Shown piece after piece: positions 47,043 through 56,317 of a DNA stretch of 64,000 nucleotides. The notes beneath the pieces were generated by a model that saw only the letters and a list, made by a program, of their open reading frames with translations, did not search any database and was not told the DNA's origin. The position numbers were made by a program, and so were the translations under genes. This stretch comes from Diaphorobacter sp. HDW4B (GTDB lineage Bacteria; Pseudomonadota; Gammaproteobacteria; Burkholderiales; Burkholderiaceae_C): assembly GCF_011305535.1 (NCBI RefSeq), contig NZ_CP049905.1, positions 2,056,001 to 2,120,000 on the forward strand, in the 5' to 3' direction. Each line of letters begins with the position of its first letter. The stretch's first letter is position 1.

Positions 47043-48728
47043 TCAGGGCGTGGAAATCACTCCCCCCTTGCGAATCCACTGCGCAGCCATCTCCGCCATC
47101 ATCAGCGTCGGCGAGTTGGTATTGCCGCTGGTGATGGTGGGCATTGCGCCCGCGTCCACCACGCGCAGGCCTGCGATGCCGCGCACGCGCAGGTGGGAGT
47201 CGAGGACGGCCATGGGGTCGTCGGCGCGGCCCATGCGGGTGGTGCCTACGGGGTGGAAGATGGTGGTGGCGATGTCGCCCGCGAGCCGCGCCAGATCTTC
47301 ATCGGTCTGGTACTGCGGGCCGGGTTTCCATTCCTCGGGCGAGTATGGGGCAAGTGCCGGTTGCGCGCAGATGCGGCGGGTCACGCGCAGGCTGTCGGCC
47401 GCGACCTTGCGGTCGGCGTCGGTCGAGAGGTAATTGGGCGCAATCGCCGGTGCGGTCTTGAAGTCGGCGTTCTTGATGGTGACCGAGCCGCGGCTGGTCG
47501 GGTTCAGGTTGCAGACGCTGGCGGTGAAGGCCGGGAAGCTGTGCAGCGGTTCGCCGAACGCATCGAGCGACAGCGGCTGCACGTGGTACTGGATGTTGGG
47601 GTGCTCGAACTCGGGACTGCTGCGCGTGAAGGCGCCGAGCTGCGAGGGGGCCATGCTCATCGGGCCGCTGCGCTTGAGCGCATATTCGAGCCCGATCTTC
47701 GCCTTGCCGACCAGGCTGCTGGCCAGCACGTTGAGCGTGGGCACGTTCTTGACCTTGTAGACCGCGCGGATCTGCAGGTGATCCTGCAGGTTGGAGCCGA
47801 CGCCGGGCATGTCGCGCACCACGTCGATGCCGTGCTTTTGCAGCAGCGCAGCCGGGCCTATGCCCGAGAGCTGCAGCAGTTGCGGCGAGTTCACCGCGCC
47901 TGCGCTCAGAATCACTTCCTTGTTGGCCTTGACGGTCACCATTTCCTGGCCGGTCCACACCTGCACGCCGGTGCAGCGCTGCGTGCCGTCGGCCTGCGTT
48001 TCGACGATGAGCTTGGTGGCCTGTGCGTTGGTCCACATCTCGAAGTTCGGGCGGCCATAGCAGGTGGGGCGCAGAAAGGCTTTGGCCGTGTTCCAGCGCC
48101 AGCCGGATTTCTGGTTCACCTCGAAGTAGCCCACGCCTTCGTTCGTGCCGCGATTGAAGTCGTCGGTGGCGGGCACGCCGGCCTCGGTCGCGGCCTTGGC
48201 GAAAGCGTCGAGGATGTCCCAGCGCAGGCGTTGCTTTTCCACGCGCCATTCGCCCGAGCCGCCGGTTTTCTTGTTGCCGTGCAGTTGCTTGAAGGCCTCG
48301 CTGGCCTGCGCGGGGTCGTCCAGACGCCAGTGGTCTTCATGGCGGCGGAAGGCCGAGAGCACGCTGTCCCAGCGCCAGTCGTCGTCGCCGGTGACCTGCG
48401 CCCAGTGCTCGTAATCACGCGCCTGGCCGCGCATGTAGATCATGCCGTTGATGCTGGAGCAGCCACCCAGCGTCTTGCCGCGCGGATAGCGCAGCGTGCG
48501 TCCGTTCAGGCCCGGATCGGGCTCGGTGTTGTAGAGCCAGTCCGTGCGCGGGTTGCCGATGCAGTACAGATAGCCGACCGGGATGTGGATCCAGTGGTAG
48601 TCGTCGCGGCGACCGGCTTCGATGAGCAGCACGTGGTTGTACTTGTCGGCACTGAGCCGGTTGGAAAGCAGTGCCCCGGCCGTGCCGCCGCCGATGATGA
48701 TGTAGTCGAATTCTGTGTTGTCGCTCAT
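47043..48728 (-). CDS. GMC-family FAD oxidoreductase (choline dehydrogenase-like)
   Basis: This 561-residue flavoprotein starts with the FAD-binding loop YIIIGGGTAGALLSNRLS and has the GMC signature GGCSSINGMIYMRG. The active-site His is in IFHPVGTTRMG and the partner Asn in SGNTNSP near the C-terminus. Members oxidise alcohols such as choline or long-chain alcohols. BetA-specific context (betB, betI) is absent, so the substrate is unknown. It lies downstream of the large FAD/Fe-S gene with a 163-base gap and might be read with it. Confidence 0.93.
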   Translation of the reverse strand: MSDNTEFDYIIIGGGTAGALLSNRLSADKYNHVLLIEAGRRDDYHWIHIPVGYLYCIGNPRTDWLYNTEPDPGLNGRTLRYPRGKTLGGCSSINGMIYMRGQARDYEHWAQVTGDDDWRWDSVLSAFRRHEDHWRLDDPAQASEAFKQLHGNKKTGGSGEWRVEKQRLRWDILDAFAKAATEAGVPATDDFNRGTNEGVGYFEVNQKSGWRWNTAKAFLRPTCYGRPNFEMWTNAQATKLIVETQADGTQRCTGVQVWTGQEMVTVKANKEVILSAGAVNSPQLLQLSGIGPAALLQKHGIDVVRDMPGVGSNLQDHLQIRAVYKVKNVPTLNVLASSLVGKAKIGLEYALKRSGPMSMAPSQLGAFTRSSPEFEHPNIQYHVQPLSLDAFGEPLHSFPAFTASVCNLNPTSRGSVTIKNADFKTAPAIAPNYLSTDADRKVAADSLRVTRRICAQPALAPYSPEEWKPGPQYQTDEDLARLAGDIATTIFHPVGTTRMGRADDPMAVLDSHLRVRGIAGLRVVDAGAMPTITSGNTNSPTLMMAEMAAQWIRKGGVISTP

Positions 48729-48891
48729 GGATGCCCGAATGCCTTCTTGCTGCCTTGATTGGCTTGATGTCTCGTGCAGTCATTGTGCGCAACGGCATCC
48801 GGGTGTCGAGAGGGGAAGCGCTGAATCGCTATGAAATTTGTGGCGTAAGGTCCGCGCAATTCAAGGCTGTTAGAAGTTTTTTGATCTTTCT

Positions 48892-51800
48892 TCACACCAT
48901 CAGCGACTCCAGCAGCCGCGCCACATGCACGGCCTCGCGCTGTGCGCCGTCGGCGATCTGGTGGCGGCAGCTCGTGCCGTCGGCCACGATGATGGCATCG
49001 GGCTGTTTGCGGATTGCGGGCAGCAGCGCGGCTTCGGCCATCTGCATGGAAACTTCGTGGTGCTTGGCCTCGTAGCCAAAGCTGCCCGCCATGCCGCAGC
49101 AACTGGTCTCGATCAGTTCGGCCTTGGTTTCCGGGATCAGCTTGAGCACGTCCATGATCGGCGTGACCGCGCCAAATGCTTTCTGGTGGCAGTGGCCATG
49201 CAGCAGGATCTGCTTGCCCGCAGGCCGCAGCTTGAGCGCAAAGCGACCGGCCTTGATTTCCTTGGCGATGAACTCCTCGAACAGCAAGGCCTGTTTGGAC
49301 ACGGTGACGGCCTTGTCGCCCAAGCCCAGAACCAGCGCCTCGTCGCGCAGCGTGAGCAGGCATGAGGGCTCCAGACCGACGACCGCGACACCCGCTTCGG
49401 CCAGCGGCAGCAGCGCGTCGATGAGTGCACCGGCGCGCACGCGTGCCTCATCGACCATGCCGCTTGCCAGATACGTGCGACCGCAGCAGTGGTGACTGCC
49501 GTTGCCTTTTTCGACGGTGTGGATCACGTAGCCAGCAGCCTTGAGCACGCGCGCTGCGGCGAGCGCGTTTTCGGTTTCGAAGGTGCCGTTGAAGGTATCG
49601 ACGAACAGCACGGCGGCCTTCTGTCCGCTGCGCGCAGCGGTGAGCGTGGCGGCCTGATCGGAGAACAACGCGCGGTCGTCCTCCTGCATGTTCCAGAAGG
49701 TGTCGCTGCGCCATGCGGGAAGGCTGCGTTTGGCGGAAAGGCCGAGGAATTTTTCACCCAACCACGCGGCACCGGGAACGGTGTTGCGCAGGTTCATGAG
49801 CCACGAAAACTGGCTGGCCGATGCCGCGTAATCCGGCAGCTTGGCGATGAGCTTGTCCTTGAGCGTGTGGCCGTGTTTTTCCTTGTAGTGCGAGAGAAAT
49901 TCGATCTTCATCTTCGCCATGTCCACGCCCGTGGGGCAGTCGCGCTTGCAGCCCTTGCAGCCCACGCACAGGTCCATGGTGTCGTGCATTTCCTCGCTGG
50001 TGAAGGCGTCGGGCCCAAGCTGCCCCGAGAGCGCGAGCCGCAGCGTGTTGGCGCGCCCGCGTGTGAGGTGCTGCTCGTCGCGCGTCACGCGGTAGCTCGG
50101 GCACATGGTGCCTGCATCGAACTTGCGGCAGGTGCCGTTGTTGTTGCACATCTCCACTGCCTTGGCGAAGCCGCCGGTCACATCGCCGCCCGTGCCTGCA
50201 GCGCTGATTTCTTCGGTGACCGGATCGGCATTCACGTTCCATGCCGACCAGTCGAGCGCGGTCTGGATGGGAATGCGCTTGTAGGGCTTGCCGCTGCTTT
50301 GCGGCGCGAAGCGGAACAGCGTGCCGTCGTCCATGCGCGGCGTGTCGATGATCTTGCCGGGGTTGAGCAGATTGATCGGGTCCATCTGCTGCTTGATGGC
50401 ACGGAACGCCTCGTTGATCGCGGGGCCGAACTGCCACTCGATCCACTCGCCACGGCACAGGCCGTCGCCGTGCTCGCCGCTGAAAGCGCCCTTGTATTTG
50501 CGCACCAGTTCCGCCGCTTCTTCGCCGATCGCGCGCATCTTGGCCGCGCCGCCTTGTGCGCCATCGACACGCATGTCCAGAATCGGCCGCACATGCAGCG
50601 TGCCCACCGACGCGTGCGCGTACCAGGTGCCGCGCGTGCCGTGCCTGGCGAAGACTTCGGTCAATCCGTCGGTGTATTCGGCCAGATGTTCGAGCGGCAC
50701 GGCGCAGTCTTCGATGAAGCTCACCGGCTTGCCGTCGCCCTTCAGGCTCATCATGATGTTGAGACCCGCCTTGCGCACTTCCCACAGATTTTTCTGCGGC
50801 GCATCGTCGGCCATTTCGACGACGGTTCCGGGCAGGCCCAGATCGCCCATCAGCTCGACCAGTTGCTTGAGTTTCGGCAGCAGTTCCGCCTTGCTCGCAC
50901 CCGCAAATTCGACCAGCAAAATTGCTGCGGGCGTGCCGTTGATGAGCGCGGTTTCCATGGTCGGGCGAAACGCCGGATTGCTCAGCGCCAGGTCGATCAT
51001 CGTGCGATCGACCAGCTCCACCGCGCACGGCCCGAGCTTGACGATGTGCTGCGCCGAATCCATCGCGCGATGGAAGGACTCGAAATTGATCACGCCCAGC
51101 ACCTTGGATTTGGGCAGCTCCGACAGCTTCAGCGTGAGGCTTTTCGTGTACGCCAGCGTGCCTTCCGAGCCGATCAGCAGATGCGCCAGATTCACCGAGC
51201 CATCGCTGGTGTAGGGCCGCTCGCTTTGGTTGTGAAAGATGTCGAGGTTGTAGCCCGCCACGCGGCGCATCACCTTGGGCCAGCGTTCCTCGATCTCGCC
51301 TTGGTGCTTGCTTGCGAGCGAGCGTACGAAGTCCGCCAGCATGGTCTCGCGCGCGCCGAGCTGCGCCACCGGGCCGAAGTTCAGCAGATCGCCGTTGGAC
51401 AACCACGCGCTTGCGCCCAGCACGTTGTGCACCATGTTGCCGTAGTGGATCGAGCGCGAACCGCAGGAGTTGTTGCCCGCCATGCCACCCAGCGTGGCCT
51501 GCGCGCTGGTGGACACATCGACCGGATACCAGAGCCCGTGGGCCTTGAGCTGCGCGTTCAGATGATCGAGCACGATGCCGGGCTCGACCGTGGCCGTGCC
51601 GTTCTGCACATCCACATCGAGCACCTTGCGGAAGTATTTGGTGTTGTCCATCACCAGCGCCGCGCCCGTGGTCTGGCCGCACTGGCTGGTGCCGCCGCCG
51701 CGTGGCAACACGGGCACCTTGAGGTCGCGCGCGATGGCGAGCGCGGTGGTGATGTCGCGTTCCGACTTCGGCACCATCACCCCCACCGGCATGATCTGGT

Positions 51801-51960
51801 AGATCGACGCATCCGTCGCGTAGCGCCCGCGCGATGCGGCGTCGAACATCACCTCGGCCTCGGTCTCGGCGCGCAGGCGCTGCTCCAGTTGATGGCACAC
51901 CTCGTTGGGTGGAAGAACGGTTCCGGCGGGGGCCAGGCGGTGCTGTGGATCGATCTGCAT
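48892..51960 (-). CDS. FAD- and Fe-S-binding dehydrogenase (YdiJ/D-lactate dehydrogenase-like)
   Basis: This 1022-residue protein joins an FAD-binding (PCMH-type) domain (about 40–280), an FAD-oxidase C-terminal domain, a Fe-S part with CNNNGTC (near residue 603) and CVGCKGCKRDCP (near 661–672), and a C-terminal CCG-like domain (SCCGMAGSFGYE). Such proteins oxidise 2-hydroxy acids such as D-2-hydroxyglutarate, glycolate or D-lactate and pass electrons to the respiratory chain. The ATG at 51960 is chosen; an open frame continues to 52104 across the operator region. It is divergent from tctC. Confidence 0.93.
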   Translation of the reverse strand: MQIDPQHRLAPAGTVLPPNEVCHQLEQRLRAETEAEVMFDAASRGRYATDASIYQIMPVGVMVPKSERDITTALAIARDLKVPVLPRGGGTSQCGQTTGAALVMDNTKYFRKVLDVDVQNGTATVEPGIVLDHLNAQLKAHGLWYPVDVSTSAQATLGGMAGNNSCGSRSIHYGNMVHNVLGASAWLSNGDLLNFGPVAQLGARETMLADFVRSLASKHQGEIEERWPKVMRRVAGYNLDIFHNQSERPYTSDGSVNLAHLLIGSEGTLAYTKSLTLKLSELPKSKVLGVINFESFHRAMDSAQHIVKLGPCAVELVDRTMIDLALSNPAFRPTMETALINGTPAAILLVEFAGASKAELLPKLKQLVELMGDLGLPGTVVEMADDAPQKNLWEVRKAGLNIMMSLKGDGKPVSFIEDCAVPLEHLAEYTDGLTEVFARHGTRGTWYAHASVGTLHVRPILDMRVDGAQGGAAKMRAIGEEAAELVRKYKGAFSGEHGDGLCRGEWIEWQFGPAINEAFRAIKQQMDPINLLNPGKIIDTPRMDDGTLFRFAPQSSGKPYKRIPIQTALDWSAWNVNADPVTEEISAAGTGGDVTGGFAKAVEMCNNNGTCRKFDAGTMCPSYRVTRDEQHLTRGRANTLRLALSGQLGPDAFTSEEMHDTMDLCVGCKGCKRDCPTGVDMAKMKIEFLSHYKEKHGHTLKDKLIAKLPDYAASASQFSWLMNLRNTVPGAAWLGEKFLGLSAKRSLPAWRSDTFWNMQEDDRALFSDQAATLTAARSGQKAAVLFVDTFNGTFETENALAAARVLKAAGYVIHTVEKGNGSHHCCGRTYLASGMVDEARVRAGALIDALLPLAEAGVAVVGLEPSCLLTLRDEALVLGLGDKAVTVSKQALLFEEFIAKEIKAGRFALKLRPAGKQILLHGHCHQKAFGAVTPIMDVLKLIPETKAELIETSCCGMAGSFGYEAKHHEVSMQMAEAALLPAIRKQPDAIIVADGTSCRHQIADGAQREAVHVARLLESLMV

Positions 51961-52054
51961 GGGTGCTTTCTGTGGGGGCCTCGACGCGTGAACTGGGCAA
52001 ACCAGACGTTCGAGGCTTTGTCTCTTCGTGCTGAAATCAGCGACGTTTTCAATT

Positions 52055-52064
52055 TTGCATTCAT
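52055..52064. promoter_or_regulatory. Putative GntR operator 1
   Basis: TTGCATTCAT fits TTGNATNCAA with one mismatch and is inside the flanked stretch TTTTGCATTCATTA. It lies in the leader of the FAD/Fe-S dehydrogenase. Confidence 0.5.
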
Positions 52065-52118
52065 TATTTGCCATGGAAATTCCCTGTGTTTCAGGGAAAT
52101 CCATGATTCGTGTTTGTC

Positions 52119-52132
52119 TTTTGAATGCAAAA
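52119..52132. promoter_or_regulatory. Putative GntR operator 2
   Basis: TTTTGAATGCAAAA is the exact reverse complement of the site at 57373–57386. It is 77 bases before the tctC ATG. Confidence 0.68.
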
Positions 52133-52208
52133 CTGCATCACCTTCGAGAAATAGATCAATGGCCCGACAGAGCTACCCCACTCAACAGAGATGAAGGAGA
52201 CACTCCCC

Positions 52209-53219
52209 ATGCACGCAGCAATCAAGAGCAGCAAGTCCGTCCGCGCGGTGGCCGCCGCAGCGATTTCCCTTCTGGCCCTGAGCGGCGCGGCGCAGGCCGA
52301 CTGGGCACCCACCAAGGCGATCGAATTCGTCGTGCCGTTTTCGCCGGGCGGCGCGTCCGACCAGATGGCGCGCGTGATCCAGGCCGCCATCACCAAGCAC
52401 GAACTGGTGAAGGTGCCCATCGTCATCCAGAACAAAGCAGGCGCATCGGGCGCAGAAGGCTTGCTAGACGTGAAGGGCGCAGCCAAGGATCCGCACAAGG
52501 TGCTGGTCGGCTCGACCGGCATCTTCACCGTGCCGATGGCCACCGGCCTGCCCTTCAACTGGAAGGACCTCACGCCCGTCGGGATGGTGGCGCAGGATGA
52601 ATTCGTGCTGTGGGTGAATTCCGCCACGCCCTACAAAACCTCGAACGACTACATCGCCGATGTGAAGAAGAACCCCGGCAAGTTCAAGATGGGCGGCACC
52701 AGCTCCAAGCGCGAGGATCAGGTGATCACCGCCGAGGTCGAACACAAGACCGGCGCGAAGTTCACCTACATCCCCTACAAGGGCGGCGGCGAGGCCAGCA
52801 CCCAACTCGTGGGCAAGCACATCGATTCCAACCCCAACAACCCCAGCGAATCCATCGCGCAATGGCGCGCGGGCCAAGTGCGCGCGCTCTGCCTGTTCTC
52901 CGACAAGCGCAGCAGCTACAGCAACAAGGTCACCGACTCGCAAAGCTGGGCCGACATCCCCACCTGCAAGGAGCAGGGTCTCGATGTCGCGTACAACATG
53001 CTGCGCGGCTTCTTCCTGCCTGGTGGCGTGAGTGCCGACCAGTCCAAGTTCTATCAGGACCTGCTCACCAAAGTGGTCGAGACGCCCGAGTTCAAGGAGT
53101 ACCTCGAAAAGAACGCGCTGCGCCCTGATTTCATGGTCGGACAGAAGTTTGTCGACTTCCTTAAGCAGGATGAAGCACGACATGCCGAAATCATGAAAAC
53201 CGCTGGTTTCATGAAATGA
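52209..53219 (+). CDS. tctC: Tripartite tricarboxylate transporter substrate-binding protein (TctC/Bug)
   Basis: This 336-residue periplasmic receptor captures a carboxylate for the TctBA pump. A signal peptide is cut after SGAAQA. The ATG at 52209 has an AAGGAG site; an alternative at 52191 would add six residues. The Bug-type pattern VVPFSPGGASDQMAR is near the start of the mature part, with YKGGGEASTQLVG in the second lobe. Downstream are tctB and tctA. The ligand is not evident from sequence. Confidence 0.92.
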   Translation: MHAAIKSSKSVRAVAAAAISLLALSGAAQADWAPTKAIEFVVPFSPGGASDQMARVIQAAITKHELVKVPIVIQNKAGASGAEGLLDVKGAAKDPHKVLVGSTGIFTVPMATGLPFNWKDLTPVGMVAQDEFVLWVNSATPYKTSNDYIADVKKNPGKFKMGGTSSKREDQVITAEVEHKTGAKFTYIPYKGGGEASTQLVGKHIDSNPNNPSESIAQWRAGQVRALCLFSDKRSSYSNKVTDSQSWADIPTCKEQGLDVAYNMLRGFFLPGGVSADQSKFYQDLLTKVVETPEFKEYLEKNALRPDFMVGQKFVDFLKQDEARHAEIMKTAGFMK

Positions 53220-53242
53220 GTGACGATAAGGGTTGACGCACC

Positions 53243-53773
53243 ATGTCCAACACCAGCGACCACACCGCTGAAATCCAGGATGGCGCAGACGGGGAGCGCG
53301 GCATCAGCCGCCGCTCCATGGAATGGGCCGTCGCGCTCATCCTGTTCGCACTCGCCGCACTCGTCATCTGGGACAACCAGCGCATAGGCGCAGGCTGGGA
53401 CGCATCCACCGGCCCGCAAGCCGGCTACTTCCCCCTGCGCATAGGCGTTGCAGTCGCCATCGCCGCACTCTGCGCCGCATGGCAGGCAGCCCGCCACAAA
53501 GGCGACGAACTCTTCGCCACCTGGTCACAGCTCAAAGGCGTGGCGCAGGTGCTGATTCCGCTCACCATCTACATCGGCTTGATCGGCGTGCTCGGCATCT
53601 ACGTAGCCTCCGCGCTTTTCATCGCCGCCTTCATGAAATTCGCAGGCGGATATGCATGGTGGAAGTCGATTGCACTGGGGGTGCTTACCAACGTCGTGAT
53701 GTTTGTGGTGTTTGAAATCCAGTTCAAGGTGCCGCTGCCAAAGGGACCACTGGAAGCATGGTTGGGTTACTGA
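53243..53773 (+). CDS. tctB: Tripartite tricarboxylate transporter small subunit TctB
   Basis: TctB is the small membrane subunit. The 176-residue protein has four hydrophobic segments (first MEWAVALILFALAALVIWD) and the stretch GPQAGYFPLRIGVAVA, typical of the family. It follows tctC by 23 bases. It is separated from tctA by 237 bases that hold repeat P copy 3 and a hexamer repeat, which is unusual for genes that must act together. Confidence 0.92.
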   Translation: MSNTSDHTAEIQDGADGERGISRRSMEWAVALILFALAALVIWDNQRIGAGWDASTGPQAGYFPLRIGVAVAIAALCAAWQAARHKGDELFATWSQLKGVAQVLIPLTIYIGLIGVLGIYVASALFIAAFMKFAGGYAWWKSIALGVLTNVVMFVVFEIQFKVPLPKGPLEAWLGY

Positions 53774-53836
53774 ACAACACATCCAAAGCAAAGAAGTAGC
53801 GCAGCAGCCCACGAAGAGCATGCAGCGACTCGATCA

Positions 53837-53970
53837 ACCACCACAACGGCAAGATCGCCCTTGAGACGCGGCGTCGCAGCCGCAGCCGCAGCCGCAGCCG
53901 CAGACAGTAGTTCAACTACGGCAAGGCTGCGCAACAAAGTATCAAGGGCGATATTGCCGCCTCAAAACGA
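53837..53970. repeat. Dispersed palindromic repeat P, copy 3, between tctB and tctA
   Basis: The left arm CCACCACAACGGCAAGATCG and the right arm ending GCGATATTGCCGCCTCAAAA match copies 1 and 2; the centre is GTAGTTCAACTAC. A short tandem repeat (CGCAGC)4 lies in the left arm (53875–53898). Because it sits inside an operon, a hairpin here may weaken or process the transcript between tctB and tctA. Confidence 0.78.
53875..53898. repeat. Hexamer tandem repeat (CGCAGC)4
   Basis: Four perfect copies of CGCAGC are followed by CGCAGA. They lie within repeat P copy 3, and their number may vary by slippage. Confidence 0.85.
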
Positions 53971-54010
53971 ATAACCAATCGAAGCCGCAAGGCTTCGCAA
54001 AGGCAAAGAG

Positions 54011-55537
54011 ATGGAAGACTTTGGCGCTCTCATGCACGGCTTCAGCGTCGTGCTTTCGTGGAACAACATGGGGCTGATGCTCGTTGGCATTTTGCTCGGC
54101 ATCGTCGTCGGCGTCCTCCCCGGCCTCGGCGGCCCCAACGGCGTAGCCATCCTCCTGCCGCTCACCTTCGGCATGAGCCCCACCTCCGCCATCATCCTGC
54201 TGAGCTGCATCTACTGGGGTGCCTTGTTCGGCGGTGCCATCACCTCGGTGCTGTTCAACATTCCCGGCGAGGCATGGTCCGTTGCCACCACCTTCGACGG
54301 CTACCCCATGGCCCAGCAAGGCAAGGCGGGCGAGGCGCTCACGCTGGCCTTCACTGGCTCCTTCATCGGCGCGATTTCGGGTGTGCTGCTGATCACCTTT
54401 CTTGCGCCACTGGTCGCATCGTTCGCACTCGAATTCGGCCCGCCAGAATTCTTCGCCGTGTTCTTCCTCACCTTCTGCAGCTTCATCGGCATGGGCAAGG
54501 AATCCAAAGCCAAGATCGTCGCTGCCATGGGTGTGGGCTTGCTGCTTGCAGCCGTCGGCATGGACACGATTTCCGGTGAATTGCGCATGACGTTCGGCTC
54601 CAATGAACTGCTGCGCGGCTTTGATTTTCTCGTCGTCGTGATCGGTCTTTTCGGCATCAGCGAAATCCTTATCACCATTGAAGAAGGCTTGGCCTTCAAA
54701 GGCAAGAAAGCGCAGATCGATCTGAAAGTAGTGCTCAAGACCTGGGCCAGCCTGCCGCGCTACTGGATGACCATGCTGCGTTCGTCCGCAGTCGGTTGCT
54801 GGATGGGCGTGACCCCCGGCGGTGCGGTGGCCGCGAGCTTCATGGGTTATGGCCTCGCCAAGAAGTTCTCGCGCAAGGGCGACAACTTCGGCAAGGGCGA
54901 GCCGGAAGGCGTGCTCGCACCCGAGACCGCAGCGCACGCGGCTGGCACATCTGCACTGCTGCCCATGCTGGCGCTCGGCATTCCGGGCTCGGCCACGGCT
55001 GCGGTGCTGCTGGGCGGTTTGATGATCTGGGGCCTGCAACCCGGACCGCTACTGTTCACCGAGCAAAAGGATTTCGTCTGGGGCCTGATCGCCAGCATGT
55101 ACATGGGCAACCTCGCAGGGCTGATCATCGTGCTCTCCACCGTGCCGCTGTTCGCCGCGATTTTGCGCATCCCGTTCTCCATCGTCGCACCGATGATTCT
55201 GATGGTCTGCGCGATTGGCGCGTTCACCGTGAACGGCTCGGCGTCCGACATCTGGATGATGCTGCTGTTTGGCGTGGTGGGCTATGTGTTCAAGAAGCTC
55301 GACTACCCACTCGCCCCGATGGTGCTCGCCATCGTGCTCGGCGACCGCATGGAAGACGCCTTCCGCCAGAGCATGCTGGGCAGCAACGGCAACATTGGCG
55401 TGTTCTGGCACAACGGCCTGTCGGGCACGATCATCACGCTGGCCTTGATTCTGCTGTTCTGGCCGGTGATCTGTGCTGTGATTGCGAAGCTGAAGGGGCA
55501 GAAGAAAAAATCAGCGCCTGCCGTCGATATGGCTTGA
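54011..55537 (+). CDS. tctA: Tripartite tricarboxylate transporter large subunit TctA
   Basis: TctA is the large transport subunit, with about 11 to 12 membrane segments in 508 residues. The TctA signatures VGVLPGLGGPNGVAILLPL and ALGIPGSATAAVLLGGL (duplicated Gly/Pro-rich loops) are visible. An AAAGAG ribosome site precedes the ATG at 54011. It ends the transporter genes and converges with higA; its likely terminator lies inside the end of higA. Confidence 0.95.
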   Translation: MEDFGALMHGFSVVLSWNNMGLMLVGILLGIVVGVLPGLGGPNGVAILLPLTFGMSPTSAIILLSCIYWGALFGGAITSVLFNIPGEAWSVATTFDGYPMAQQGKAGEALTLAFTGSFIGAISGVLLITFLAPLVASFALEFGPPEFFAVFFLTFCSFIGMGKESKAKIVAAMGVGLLLAAVGMDTISGELRMTFGSNELLRGFDFLVVVIGLFGISEILITIEEGLAFKGKKAQIDLKVVLKTWASLPRYWMTMLRSSAVGCWMGVTPGGAVAASFMGYGLAKKFSRKGDNFGKGEPEGVLAPETAAHAAGTSALLPMLALGIPGSATAAVLLGGLMIWGLQPGPLLFTEQKDFVWGLIASMYMGNLAGLIIVLSTVPLFAAILRIPFSIVAPMILMVCAIGAFTVNGSASDIWMMLLFGVVGYVFKKLDYPLAPMVLAIVLGDRMEDAFRQSMLGSNGNIGVFWHNGLSGTIITLALILLFWPVICAVIAKLKGQKKKSAPAVDMA

Positions 55538-55546
55538 TTCAAGGGC

Positions 55547-55894
55547 TTAGGCAACCGAAGCGCGCGCTGTTCTGGCAGGGCGCGCTTTTGTTTTGGCGGC
55601 GTGTTTGACGGCCTTCTTTTGCTCGCCCGTATCGAGATGCAGGCTGACGCTGCAATCCAGCGCCAAGGCCAACTTGGACATGGTCTCCAGCGACAGATTG
55701 CTGGAGCCGTTGAACAGTTTGGTGATGTAGGCGGGCGAGACCTCGGCGCGTCTTGCCAACTCGGCCTTGGTGATGCTCTGGGCTGTCATGCGCAGATGGA
55801 CTTCGGACAGAAAACCCACGGACAGCTTTTCCGCTTGGTACTTCGGGTCCGCATTCATCTTGCGATACAGCGCTGCAAATCCGGTTGTGCTCAT
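55547..55894 (-). CDS. higA: HigA-like antitoxin, XRE-type HTH
   Basis: This 115-residue protein has an XRE helix-turn-helix (SITKAELARRAEVSPAYITKLFNG) preceded by a short helical part, and a basic tail (KKAVKHAAKTKARPARTARA). Its ATG at 55894 overlaps the toxin gene stop by ATGA, as in HigBA pairs where the toxin gene comes first. It probably binds and neutralises the upstream toxin and represses the operon. The gene end overlaps a hairpin that suits the tctA terminator. Confidence 0.88.
   Translation of the reverse strand: MSTTGFAALYRKMNADPKYQAEKLSVGFLSEVHLRMTAQSITKAELARRAEVSPAYITKLFNGSSNLSLETMSKLALALDCSVSLHLDTGEQKKAVKHAAKTKARPARTARASVA
55558..55589 (+). terminator. Terminator of tctA inside higA
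   Basis: AAGCGCGC pairs with GCGCGCTT and is followed by TTTTG. It lies about 20 bases after the tctA stop and overlaps the last codons of higA. Confidence 0.7.
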
Positions 55895-56313
55895 AGTTCC
55901 TCCGTCCATTGAATGGCGTTGTTTGCAGTGTCGGACGCGAATTGCCGCTTGATCCTCACTGCCTCCTCCACTTCGGCCTTGGGTGTCTTCTGGCTCTTCT
56001 TCACAAAGAGGTGCGAGCAGATGACCAACCTGCCCGGCGATCCGTAGAAGAACAGCAACCTCAGCCGTCCTGCGATCAACTCGTAGATCTTGTTGGGTCC
56101 ATTCACCAAATGCAGTTGATCCGAAGACAAGCTCACGGGGCCCAGCATCGCGAGAGTTTCCATGTAGACCATCATGCGACGACCGGACGCATCGAAATTC
56201 GCGTCCAGACTTCCCAGTTGCTCCAGCAACCGACATTCCAGAGCACCGCCACGGCGTTCATGGATGGCTGCACCCACCTCGTACAGATCTTTTTGAATCC
56301 TGAGAATTTTCAA
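55891..56313 (-). CDS. higB: HigB/Gp49-family toxin
   Basis: This 140-residue protein matches the phage-Gp49/HigB group of mRNA interferase-like toxins: GRLRLLFFYGSPGRLVICSHLFVKKS is split here over the core strands, followed by KTPKAEVEEAVRIKRQF. The probable start is a TTG at 56313, as no ATG is well placed, so the N-terminus is uncertain. It precedes higA and overlaps it. An inverted repeat TTAAC-N6-GTTAA lies five bases before the start and is a likely operator. Confidence 0.8.
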   Translation of the reverse strand: MKILRIQKDLYEVGAAIHERRGGALECRLLEQLGSLDANFDASGRRMMVYMETLAMLGPVSLSSDQLHLVNGPNKIYELIAGRLRLLFFYGSPGRLVICSHLFVKKSQKTPKAEVEEAVRIKRQFASDTANNAIQWTEEL

Positions 56314-56317
56314 GATA

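Larger units (their letters stand above)
51961..52208. promoter_or_regulatory. Divergent control region of the FAD/Fe-S dehydrogenase and tctC
   Basis: The 248 bases between the two ATG codons hold two copies of TTGNATNCAA-like palindromes (52055–52064, with one mismatch, and 52121–52130, perfect). These match sites at the GntR–aminotransferase divergent region. Confidence 0.75.

Noticed and set aside
52074-52104. Longer N-terminus of the FAD/Fe-S dehydrogenase
   Set aside because: The extra residues do not look like the family and run through the putative operators; the ATG at 51960 gives the usual start.
49489-52194. Long plus-strand open frame (901 codons) opposite the FAD/Fe-S dehydrogenase
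   Set aside because: The minus strand encodes FAD and Fe-S motifs in order, while this frame has no known motif and skewed composition.
53875-53904. CRISPR-like or coding repeat at (CGCAGC)n
   Set aside because: The units are only six bases, without spacers, and lie inside the intergenic repeat P.
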